A DNA stretch of 7,220 nt from an uncultured Oscillospiraceae bacterium (GTDB lineage: Bacteria; Bacillota; Clostridia; Oscillospirales; Oscillospiraceae): positions 1-7,220 of the forward strand of contig CAKTXB010000098.1 in the NCBI GenBank assembly GCA_934630555.1, given 5' to 3'. The notes beneath the pieces are model-generated. The model had not been told where the DNA came from, did not search any database, and saw only the letters and a program-made list of their open reading frames with translations. A program made the translations under genes and the position numbers. Shown in pieces: positions 1-5,381 of this stretch. The first letter of the stretch is position 1. Every line of letters begins with the position of its first letter.

Positions 1-55
1 GGGTGGTACCGCGAACGAGCTTCGCCCCTATGCCGGGGGCGGGGTTTCTTTTTTT
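1..55 (+). promoter_or_regulatory. T-box riboswitch, 3' part (antiterminator and terminator) of the alaS leader
   Basis: The window opens inside the conserved T-box sequence (positions 1-13, GGGTGGTACCGCG). The antiterminator can be drawn exactly: helix A1 pairs 1-3 with 26-28, the seven-base bulge TGGTACC lies at 4-10, and helix A2 pairs 11-13 with 23-25. The bulge bases TGGT (4-7) would pair with the 3' end ACCA of an uncharged tRNA whose discriminator base is A, as in tRNA-Ala, which fits the alaS gene downstream. Positions 23-28 are also the 5' arm of the terminator, so the two folds exclude each other. Uncharged tRNA-Ala should therefore allow readthrough into alaS. Stem I with the specifier codon (expected GCN) lies upstream and outside the window, so the specificity is inferred from the bulge and the gene. 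Confidence 0.93.
18..55 (+). terminator. Rho-independent terminator of the T-box leader
   Basis: CGCCCC (23-28) pairs with GGGGCG (36-41) around a seven-base loop. The stem can be extended outward to about 18/46 with G-T pairs. A T-rich tract with one C (45-55) follows. The 5' arm is shared with the antiterminator, which is the expected on/off switch of a transcriptional T-box. Confidence 0.9.
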
Positions 56-99
56 GCAGTACCTGCAAAACGCAAATTCAGAGAAAAGGAGCAATTTCC

Positions 100-2742
100 A
101 TGTCCCACAAAGCATACGGGCTCAATGAGCTGCGCGAAATGTACCTGCGCTTTTTTGAATCCAAAGGCCATCTGCGCCTGCCGAGCTTCTCACTCGTGCC
201 GCAGAATGACAAGTCCATCCTGCTCATCAACGCCGGCATGACGCCGATGAAGCCATGGTTCAAGGGCGAGGAAGAGCCGCCCCGCCGCCGCGTCACCACG
301 TGCCAGAAGTGCATCCGCACGGGCGATATTGAAAACGTCGGCAAAACGGCGCGCCACGGCACCTATTTTGAAATGCTCGGCAACTTCTCCTTCGGCGACT
401 ATTTTAAGAAAGAGGCCATTCCCTGGGCGTGGGAGTTCCTGACCAGCCCAGAATGGGTCGGTCTGGAGGCTGACCGCCTGTATCCGTCCATCTATCTGGA
501 TGACGACGAGGCGTTCAAGATCTGGAACGAGGACGTCGGCATTGCCCCGGAGCGCATCTTCCGCTTCGGCAAGGAGGATAACTTCTGGGAGCACGGCGCA
601 GGCCCGTGCGGCCCGTGCTCCGAAATTTACTACGACCGCGGCCCGGAATATGGCTGCGGCAAGCCCGGCTGCACCGTCGGCTGCGAATGCGACCGCTATA
701 TTGAGGTCTGGAACATCGTGTTCTCGCAGTTTGATAACGACGGCCACGGCAACTACACCGAGCTCAAGCAGAAGAACATCGACACCGGCATGGGCTTGGA
801 GCGTCTTGCCTGTGTGTGTCAGAACGTCGATTCGCTCTTTGATGTGGATACCGTTATGAACATCACGAACAAGGTGTCCGACATCACAGGCGCGCACTAT
901 GGCGAAAGCCACAAAAAGGACGTTTCGCTGCGCGTCATCACCGACCATATCCGTTCAGCTACGTTCATGATCTGCGACGGCGTGCTGCCGTCGAACGAAG
1001 GCCGCGGCTATGTGCTGCGCCGGCTGCTGCGCCGCGCCGCCCGGCACGGTAAGCTCCTTGGCGTGGATCGCCCGTTCCTGTATGAGGTCATTGATACCGT
1101 TGTGCATGAAAACGAGTGCCAGTACCCCGAACTGCGCGAAAAGCAGGCGTATATCACCCGTGTTGTGCGCACGGAGGAAGAGAACTTTGCCAAGACCATT
1201 GACGGCGGCATGAAGATCTTCTCCGATATGCTGGCCGGCCACAAGGCCAAGGGTGAGAGCGTATTCTCCGGCGCAGACGCCTTCAAGCTCTACGACACCT
1301 ATGGCTTCCCGATCGACCTCACGTCCGAAATGGTCACGGAGGAGGGCATGAGCGTGGATGAGGCCGCATTCCAGCAGCTTATGCAGGAGCAGAAAGTCCG
1401 TGCGCGTGAGGCCCGCAAGGCCCTCGGCGACCTCGGCTGGGCCGGCGTGGAGTTCGGCAAGGAGATCCCCGCCACCGAGTTTGTCGGCTATGACCGCGCG
1501 GAAACGGACGCGAAGATCGTGGCCCTCGTATCGGACGAAGAGCTGCGCGATGAGATCGGCGCAGGCGCGGAGGGCATCGTTGTGCTGGACCGCACCACGC
1601 TGTACGCCGAAATGGGCGGCCAGGTGGCCGACCACGGCGTCATCCGCACGCAGGACGGCGAATTTACCGTCACCGATGTGCAGAAGAACAAGGGCGGCAA
1701 GTTCATGCACTACGGCAAGGTCACGTCCGGCACGCTCCGCGTGGGCGGCGGCTGCACCGCGCACTATGATGAGGATCGCCGCAAGGCTGTGGCCCGCGCG
1801 CACTCGGCCACGCATCTGCTCGACATGGCCCTGCGCCGCGTGCTGGGCGATCATGTCCATCAGGCCGGCTCACTGGTGGAGCCCGACCGCCTGCGCTTTG
1901 ACCTGACGCACTTTGAGGCCGTGAAACCCGAAGAGCTGACTGAGGTCATGCGCATCGTGAACACGGCCGTCATGGGCGCCAGCCCCGTGGATGTGCGCGA
2001 AATGCCGCTGGCCGAAGCCAAAAAGCTCGGCGCGGTCGCACTGTTCGGCGAAAAATACGGCGACACCGTCCGCGTGGTCAGCATGGACCAGTCTGTTGAG
2101 TTCTGCGGCGGCACGCATGTTGCCAACACCGGCATGATCGGTCCGTTCCGCATTCTCAGCGAGTCGTCCGTTGCCTCCGGCGTCCGCCGTGTGGAGGCCA
2201 TCACGGGCAACAACGCGCTCGACCTTGTGGACGCACTGGATAAGCGCATTGCTGGCCTTGCCGAAATGTTCAAAACCACACCGTCCGAGCTGTTTATGAA
2301 GGCTGAAAGCAGCCTGCGTGAAATGCGGGAGCTGCGCCAGCGCATGGAAGCTATGAAAGACAAGCTCCTGTCCGGCGAGGTCGACCAGTTCCTGTTCTCG
2401 GCCAAGAAGGTCGGCGAACTCAAGGTGTTCACGGCGAACCGCGGCAGCGTGGACGCAGCTGACCTGCGCCGTATGGGCGACTTCCTGCGCGACAGGGACG
2501 AGAACATCGTGGCCGTATTCAGCGCCGTGAACGGCGAAAAGGTCACGCTTCTGGCCGTGTGCGGCAAGGGCGCGATCGCGAAGGGCATTAAGGCTGGTGA
2601 CATCATCAGGACCATCGCGCCCATCGTCGGCGGCCGCGGCGGCGGCAAGCCCGACAGCGCCATGGGCGGCGGCACGCTCGTCAGCAAGGCCGACGATGCG
2701 CTGGCGGCGGTCGATGATTTTGTCACATCCAAACTGAACTGA
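100..2742 (+). CDS. alaS: Alanyl-tRNA synthetase (AlaRS)
   Basis: Cytosolic class II synthetase that charges tRNA-Ala with alanine and clears misacylated Ser/Gly-tRNA-Ala. The 880 residues are a full family length. The ATG at 100 follows AAGGAG (86-91) with 8-nt spacing. The N-terminal catalytic domain shows the motif 2 region (residues about 68-102, ending LGNFSFGDYF) and motif 3 (GMGLER, 230-235). A cysteine cluster (C186, C191, C195, C197) sits in the insertion I recall from Gram-positive AlaRS. The editing domain carries HSATH (H568, H572) and CGGTH (C669, H673), the usual four metal ligands. The C-terminal DHHA1/C-Ala domain has the glycine-rich run GGRGGGKPD (844-852). All catalytic motifs look intact. 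It is controlled by the T-box leader upstream, and its TGA lies against the ribosome binding site of the next gene, so the two are probably cotranscribed and perhaps translationally coupled. Confidence 0.98.
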   Translation: MSHKAYGLNELREMYLRFFESKGHLRLPSFSLVPQNDKSILLINAGMTPMKPWFKGEEEPPRRRVTTCQKCIRTGDIENVGKTARHGTYFEMLGNFSFGDYFKKEAIPWAWEFLTSPEWVGLEADRLYPSIYLDDDEAFKIWNEDVGIAPERIFRFGKEDNFWEHGAGPCGPCSEIYYDRGPEYGCGKPGCTVGCECDRYIEVWNIVFSQFDNDGHGNYTELKQKNIDTGMGLERLACVCQNVDSLFDVDTVMNITNKVSDITGAHYGESHKKDVSLRVITDHIRSATFMICDGVLPSNEGRGYVLRRLLRRAARHGKLLGVDRPFLYEVIDTVVHENECQYPELREKQAYITRVVRTEEENFAKTIDGGMKIFSDMLAGHKAKGESVFSGADAFKLYDTYGFPIDLTSEMVTEEGMSVDEAAFQQLMQEQKVRAREARKALGDLGWAGVEFGKEIPATEFVGYDRAETDAKIVALVSDEELRDEIGAGAEGIVVLDRTTLYAEMGGQVADHGVIRTQDGEFTVTDVQKNKGGKFMHYGKVTSGTLRVGGGCTAHYDEDRRKAVARAHSATHLLDMALRRVLGDHVHQAGSLVEPDRLRFDLTHFEAVKPEELTEVMRIVNTAVMGASPVDVREMPLAEAKKLGAVALFGEKYGDTVRVVSMDQSVEFCGGTHVANTGMIGPFRILSESSVASGVRRVEAITGNNALDLVDALDKRIAGLAEMFKTTPSELFMKAESSLREMRELRQRMEAMKDKLLSGEVDQFLFSAKKVGELKVFTANRGSVDAADLRRMGDFLRDRDENIVAVFSAVNGEKVTLLAVCGKGAIAKGIKAGDIIRTIAPIVGGRGGGKPDSAMGGGTLVSKADDALAAVDDFVTSKLN

Positions 2743-2754
2743 GGAGGAAGTATC

Positions 2755-3093
2755 ATGTCCGATTGCCTGTTTTGCAGCATTATTTCCGGCGATATTCCCA
2801 GCCAGAAGGTCTATGAGGACGACCTCTGCTATGCGTTTCAAGACATTTCGCCCCTTGCGCCCACGCATTTCCTCGTCGTACCAAAGCAGCATTTTGCGTC
2901 GGCCGCCGAGGTGACGGAGGAGAACGAGGCTGTGATCAGCCACATCTTCACTGTCATTGCCAGGCTTGCCAAAGAGCAGGGCTTTGCCGATGGTTACCGC
3001 GTTGTCACCAACGTCGGTGAGCTGGCCGGACAGACGGTCCACCACATTCATTTCCATGTCTTAGCCGGAAAGCAGCTTGGTGCTTTCAACTAA
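2755..3093 (+). CDS. HIT-family (histidine triad) nucleotide hydrolase/transferase
   Basis: Small cytosolic protein of 112 residues, the usual length of the HINT branch of the histidine-triad superfamily. The signature triad is HIHFHVL at 97-103, with H97, H99 and H101; in known family members the middle or last histidine forms the nucleotidyl-enzyme intermediate. An N-terminal CxxC (C4, C7) is seen in many bacterial members, where it takes part in zinc binding. HINT proteins hydrolyse phosphoramidates and aminoacyl-adenylates; other branches cleave dinucleoside polyphosphates. The exact substrate cannot be read here. The ATG at 2755 has a strong GAGGAGG site directly upstream that overlaps the alaS stop region, and the gap to alaS is 12 nt. 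This makes an alaS-HIT operon under T-box control likely. The context suggests, but does not show, a role in disposing of adenylates made by synthetases. Confidence 0.95.
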   Translation: MSDCLFCSIISGDIPSQKVYEDDLCYAFQDISPLAPTHFLVVPKQHFASAAEVTEENEAVISHIFTVIARLAKEQGFADGYRVVTNVGELAGQTVHHIHFHVLAGKQLGAFN

Positions 3094-3100
3094 GCTCCCA

Positions 3101-3134
3101 AACCAAAAGCACGCCCCGAACATCGGGGCGTGCT
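3101..3134 (-). terminator. Hairpin copy 1: terminator for minus-strand transcription
   Basis: A perfect 12-bp stem (AGCACGCCCCGA, 3108-3119, with TCGGGGCGTGCT, 3123-3134) closes a 3-nt loop. On the minus strand it is followed by TTTT (3105-3108), so it can terminate transcripts coming leftwards from the WYL regulator gene. On the plus strand it is followed by GAGCGTGTC with no T-tract, so it is a poor terminator for the alaS-HIT transcript even though it lies just behind the HIT stop codon. Positions 3108-3133 are identical to 3369-3394. Confidence 0.7.
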
Positions 3135-3166
3135 GAGCGTGTCAAAAAAGTATTTTTGACACGCTC
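3135..3166. repeat. Perfect 14-bp inverted repeat at the left end of the insert
   Basis: GAGCGTGTCAAAAA (3135-3148) and TTTTTGACACGCTC (3153-3166) are exact inverse complements around the loop AGTA. The second arm carries TTTTT inside the stem rather than after it, so this is not a classical intrinsic terminator. It begins directly after hairpin copy 1, and its last base is shared with the next inverted repeat (3166-3202). This is the strongest single fold in the insert. Confidence 0.85.
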
Positions 3167-3368
3167 TCAAACGCGAACCGCTGTGCTGGGTCCGCGTTTG
3201 AGAAGGCTTGCGCCATGCTGCGCGCATCATTTTTGCGCCTTTGGTGCAAAAATGCAACACTTGCATGACGTAAAGTATTTTCGGCGACGTACACGCCGCC
3301 GCCGAAAATGATCCGGACTTTTTTCGCGCTTGCGGACGCGAACTCTGCGAGGCTTTTTTGACAGACTG
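3135..3368. repeat. Palindrome-rich insert with imperfect terminal inverted repeats (candidate MITE-like element or structured RNA)
   Basis: This 234-bp stretch lies between two identical 26-nt hairpins and contains no convincing gene. Its ends are inverted repeats: TGTCAAAAAAG (3140-3150) matches CTTTTTTGACA (3353-3363) over 11 bp. Allowing three mismatches, the match extends outward to 19 bp. Inside are several consecutive hairpins: 3135-3148/3153-3166 (14 bp perfect), 3166-3175/3193-3202 (10 bp perfect), 3228-3239/3243-3254 (12 bp with one G-T, loop TTT), 3252-3257/3261-3266 (6 bp) and 3277-3286/3300-3309 (10 bp perfect). This density far exceeds an ordinary intergenic spacer. A non-autonomous mobile element is my preferred reading. 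A conserved structured RNA or a chance fold-back relic are alternatives. No transposase is present, and copy number elsewhere in the genome is unknown. Confidence 0.5.
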
Positions 3369-3400
3369 AGCACGCCCCGAACATCGGGGCGTGCATTTTT
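3369..3400 (+). terminator. Hairpin copy 2: terminator for the alaS-HIT transcript
   Basis: Positions 3369-3394 repeat the hairpin of 3108-3133 exactly and in the same orientation. Here the stem is followed on the plus strand by ATTTTT (3395-3400), so it is a good intrinsic terminator for rightward transcription. On the minus strand it is followed by TCAGTCTG, with no T-tract. The T-tract runs into the stop codon of the convergent WYL gene (3399-3401). Readthrough of copy 1 would put the whole insert in the 3' untranslated region of the alaS-HIT messenger. Confidence 0.8.
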
Positions 3401-4382
3401 ACACCGGGCTCATTTGTTTCAATGATCGTTTACATAAGTTTTTATATTCCTGAACGATATTCTCTGGAAACAAGATCTGCACTCTGCCGCCAAAGCCAAA
3501 AACCCAGCTGTAAAACAGGGGAGATACGGTAATTTGCGTTGTGAGCGTAAAATGTGACGCGCCGTCCGGAATTAACATAACATCATGACTGAAGCGGTCG
3601 AGCACAACGCCGGAGAGACTGTTTTCAAACCGCATTTTCACCTGCGTAGGCGTACCGCCGAACATACCAAACACACTGCGGCCGTATTGCGCCGCATCCA
3701 GCGCGCGTGTTTCGTCGTTGACGACACGTGCGGCGTCCAGCATCTGAATGTCCGCCATCTTGTCCACGCGGTAGTGCGTAATGCCGTGCCGCTCGGAATA
3801 CGCCACCAAATAGTAGTTCTGCTCATCCCAGCACAGCAGATACGGACTTGCCGCATACGTTCGGTCACGGAAATGCTTCTGCTTGTCCACACCCCACTCA
3901 AAATAGCGGAACGTGATCTGACAGTTCGCAGCTATGGCCTCGTGGATGGCGTCTACGGTGTAGAACACGCTCTCGTTCATCGTCTTGACGCGCCCGGACA
4001 CGACGACCTCGCGCCGCAGGCGCTTTGCATCCCACACGTTTGTCAGCGTTTCCAGCTTTTCAATGAGCTGCAGCGTCTTGCGTTCCGATAGAAACTTGCT
4101 GGCCTGCACCGCGTCCACGAGCAGCTTCAGCTCCGGCAGCTCAAATTCCCGCGCGCCGAGATAATATCCGCCGTCCTTGCCGCCGCGGCGGCAGACGTCC
4201 ATGCCAAGCTGCTGCAGGCAGTCCAAATCATCATAAATGCTCTTCCGCTCTGCTGCAATGCCCTGCTTCGCCAGCGCGTCAATAAGCTGCTGCGCCGACA
4301 GCGGATGCGCCTCATTTGTCTGCTGCTCCAGGATCGTTTTCAGTGCCAACAGCTTACGCTTCTGATTTTCCGACCGTGCCAT
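3399..4382 (-). CDS. WYL-domain transcriptional regulator with N-terminal helix-turn-helix
   Basis: A 327-residue DNA-binding protein. Residues about 8-75 form a winged helix-turn-helix: [15 protein letters not shown] (28-42) and [16 protein letters not shown] (45-60), then a wing with [10 protein letters not shown] (67-76). The WYL core lies at about 155-215 and includes [19 protein letters not shown] (179-197) and ITHYRVDKM (201-209). The C-terminal part (about 245-327) resembles the WCX extension. WYL proteins are thought to sense nucleic-acid or nucleotide ligands; PafBC and DriD act in DNA-damage responses, and BrxR/CapW in phage defence. The ATG at 4382 follows AAAGGGGG (4390-4397) with 7-nt spacing. 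An open frame continues 39 codons upstream to 4499, but it would cover both promoters and the nfo start. The gene is divergent from nfo, so autoregulation and control of nfo are plausible inferences. Confidence 0.9.
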   Translation of the reverse strand: MARSENQKRKLLALKTILEQQTNEAHPLSAQQLIDALAKQGIAAERKSIYDDLDCLQQLGMDVCRRGGKDGGYYLGAREFELPELKLLVDAVQASKFLSERKTLQLIEKLETLTNVWDAKRLRREVVVSGRVKTMNESVFYTVDAIHEAIAANCQITFRYFEWGVDKQKHFRDRTYAASPYLLCWDEQNYYLVAYSERHGITHYRVDKMADIQMLDAARVVNDETRALDAAQYGRSVFGMFGGTPTQVKMRFENSLSGVVLDRFSHDVMLIPDGASHFTLTTQITVSPLFYSWVFGFGGRVQILFPENIVQEYKNLCKRSLKQMSPV

Positions 4383-4402
4383 AGCCTTGCCCCCTTTATT
4401 CC

Positions 4403-4431
4403 ATTTTACCAACTTTGCGTCCTGCTTGCAA
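4403..4431 (-). promoter_or_regulatory. Sigma-A-type promoter of the WYL regulator gene
   Basis: Read on the minus strand, TTGCAA (4431-4426) is the -35 box and TAAAAT (4408-4403) the -10 box, separated by exactly 17 bp. The expected start near 4396 gives a leader of only about 14 nt that begins at the ribosome binding site. That is short and lowers confidence. The -35 hexamer is the same six base pairs used by the opposite promoter. Confidence 0.55.
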
Positions 4432-4433
4432 GC
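4424..4433. repeat. 10-bp palindrome GCTTGCAAGC, shared -35 region and possible operator
   Basis: A perfect 10-bp palindrome centred on the TTGCAA hexamer. Because TTGCAA is its own reverse complement, it can act as -35 box for both divergent promoters. A dimeric regulator bound here would block both. Whether the WYL protein binds it is inference. Confidence 0.5.
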
Positions 4434-4454
4434 GCGGCGTGTATCTGCTATACT
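4426..4454 (+). promoter_or_regulatory. Sigma-A-type promoter of nfo
   Basis: The -35 box is TTGCAA (4426-4431), the spacer is 17 bp and the -10 box is TATACT (4449-4454), preceded by TGC, an extended -10 element. The expected start near 4461 leaves a leader of about 18 nt containing the GGGAGGAG site. Confidence 0.7.
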
Positions 4455-4478
4455 ACGCGCAGAAATGGGAGGAGCATG

Positions 4479-5306
4479 ATGCTGTATCTTGGTTGTCATC
4501 TTTCATCATCCGGCGGATTTGCCGCCATGGGCCGCACGGCGCTGTCCATCGGTGCGAACACATTTCAGTTTTTTACCCGCAACCCGCGCGGTGGGCAGGC
4601 CAGAGCCATCGACCCGGCAGATGCCGCCGCGCTGTGCGCCATGCAGCAAAGCGGTCAGATCGGCCCGATCGTCGCGCACGCGCCCTATACCATCAACCCC
4701 TGCACTGCGGTAGAGCGCACCTATGAGTTTGCCCTGCAAACCATGCAGGATGACCTGCGGCGCATGGAATACCTGCCCGGCAATTTTTATAACTTCCACC
4801 CCGGCAGCCACGTCGGGCAGGGGATGGAGGCCGGCATCGAAAAGATCGCCGACACACTGAACACCGTTATGACGGCGGAACAGTCCACGACGGTGCTGCT
4901 GGAAACCATGTCCGGCAAGGGCACGGAGGTTGGCAGCAGCTTTCAGCAGCTGCGCGCCATTCTCGATCGCTGCAAATACCCGGAAAAGCTCGGCATCTGC
5001 CTCGACACGTGTCACGTCCACGACGCGGGCTATGATATTGTCGGCCATTTGGACGCTGTGCTGGCCGAATTTGATTCTGTCGTCGGGCTTTCTCGCCTGC
5101 GGGCGCTGCACCTGAATGACAGCAAAAATCCCTGCGGCGCGCACAAGGATCGCCACGAATGCATCGGCAAGGGCGCGATCGGACTGGAAGCCATGCTCCG
5201 TATTGTCCGCCACCCGGCGCTGGCGGGGCTGCCCATGATTTTGGAAACGCCGAACGAGCTGCCCGGCTATGCGGCGGAAATTGTCCTGCTGCGTGGAAAT
5301 TTATGA
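4479..5306 (+). CDS. nfo: Endonuclease IV (deoxyribonuclease IV, AP endonuclease)
   Basis: A base-excision repair enzyme that cuts the DNA backbone 5' of abasic sites and trims blocked 3' ends, using a three-metal zinc centre in a TIM barrel. The 275 residues compare with about 285 in E. coli Nfo. All nine metal ligands of the family can be placed: H67 (AHAPY), H107 (FHPGSH), E142 (LLET), D176 and H179 (LDTCH), H211 (LHLNDSK), D224 and H226 (DRHE), and E256 (ILETP). The active site is therefore complete. Two in-frame ATGs lie side by side. The one at 4479 is preferred because GGGAGG (4467-4472) sits 6 nt before it, against 3 nt for 4476. The gene is divergent from the WYL regulator and has its own promoter. 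No clear terminator follows, so readthrough into the next gene is possible. Confidence 0.97.
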   Translation: MLYLGCHLSSSGGFAAMGRTALSIGANTFQFFTRNPRGGQARAIDPADAAALCAMQQSGQIGPIVAHAPYTINPCTAVERTYEFALQTMQDDLRRMEYLPGNFYNFHPGSHVGQGMEAGIEKIADTLNTVMTAEQSTTVLLETMSGKGTEVGSSFQQLRAILDRCKYPEKLGICLDTCHVHDAGYDIVGHLDAVLAEFDSVVGLSRLRALHLNDSKNPCGAHKDRHECIGKGAIGLEAMLRIVRHPALAGLPMILETPNELPGYAAEIVLLRGNL

Positions 5307-5324
5307 AAGTTTTCTTCACGATTC

Positions 5325-5353
5325 TTGCACTTTTTACCGAATCATGCTATTCT
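5325..5353 (+). promoter_or_regulatory. Sigma-A-type promoter of the AI-2E family gene
   Basis: The -35 box is TTGCAC (5325-5330), the spacer is 17 bp and the -10 box is TATTCT (5348-5353), again preceded by TGC. It lies wholly in the 75-bp gap between nfo and the next gene, so that gene can be transcribed independently of nfo. Confidence 0.65.
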
Positions 5354-5381
5354 GTAAACAGAAAGGGATGGTGGTGCGCGC

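Noticed and set aside
1870..3057. Long antisense open frames opposite alaS and the HIT gene, the largest of 395 codons, others at 190-948 and 955-1860
   Set aside because: These are shadows of GC-rich sense codons. They lack ribosome binding sites and recognisable domains and run across the alaS-HIT boundary.
3135..3166. Inverted repeat considered as an intrinsic terminator of the HIT transcript
   Set aside because: The T-run is inside the stem and no T-tract follows on either strand, so it does not fit the intrinsic terminator pattern. Hairpin copy 2 does.
3142..3396. 84-residue minus-strand open frame covering the insert between HIT and WYL
   Set aside because: Its start codon lies at the edge of hairpin copy 2 with no ribosome binding site upstream. 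Nearly every part of it is an arm of an inverted repeat, and it matches no family I know. It is more likely a by-product of the palindromic element. Protein-level conservation with synonymous bias in relatives would reopen the question.
3094..3398. CRISPR array considered for the repeat-rich gap
   Set aside because: Only two copies of the 26-nt unit exist, 261 bp apart, with no regular spacers and no cas genes nearby.
4305..4478. Upstream extension of the nfo frame to an ATG at 4305
   Set aside because: The added residues overlap the regulator gene and do not belong to the endonuclease IV family. The family begins at the [10 protein letters not shown] stretch, directly behind a GGGAGGAG site.
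4383..4499. 39-codon N-terminal extension of the WYL regulator, starting at ATG 4499
   Set aside because: It would overlap the nfo start and both divergent promoters and has no ribosome binding site, while ATG 4382 has AAAGGGGG at 7-nt spacing and begins at the expected helix-turn-helix boundary.
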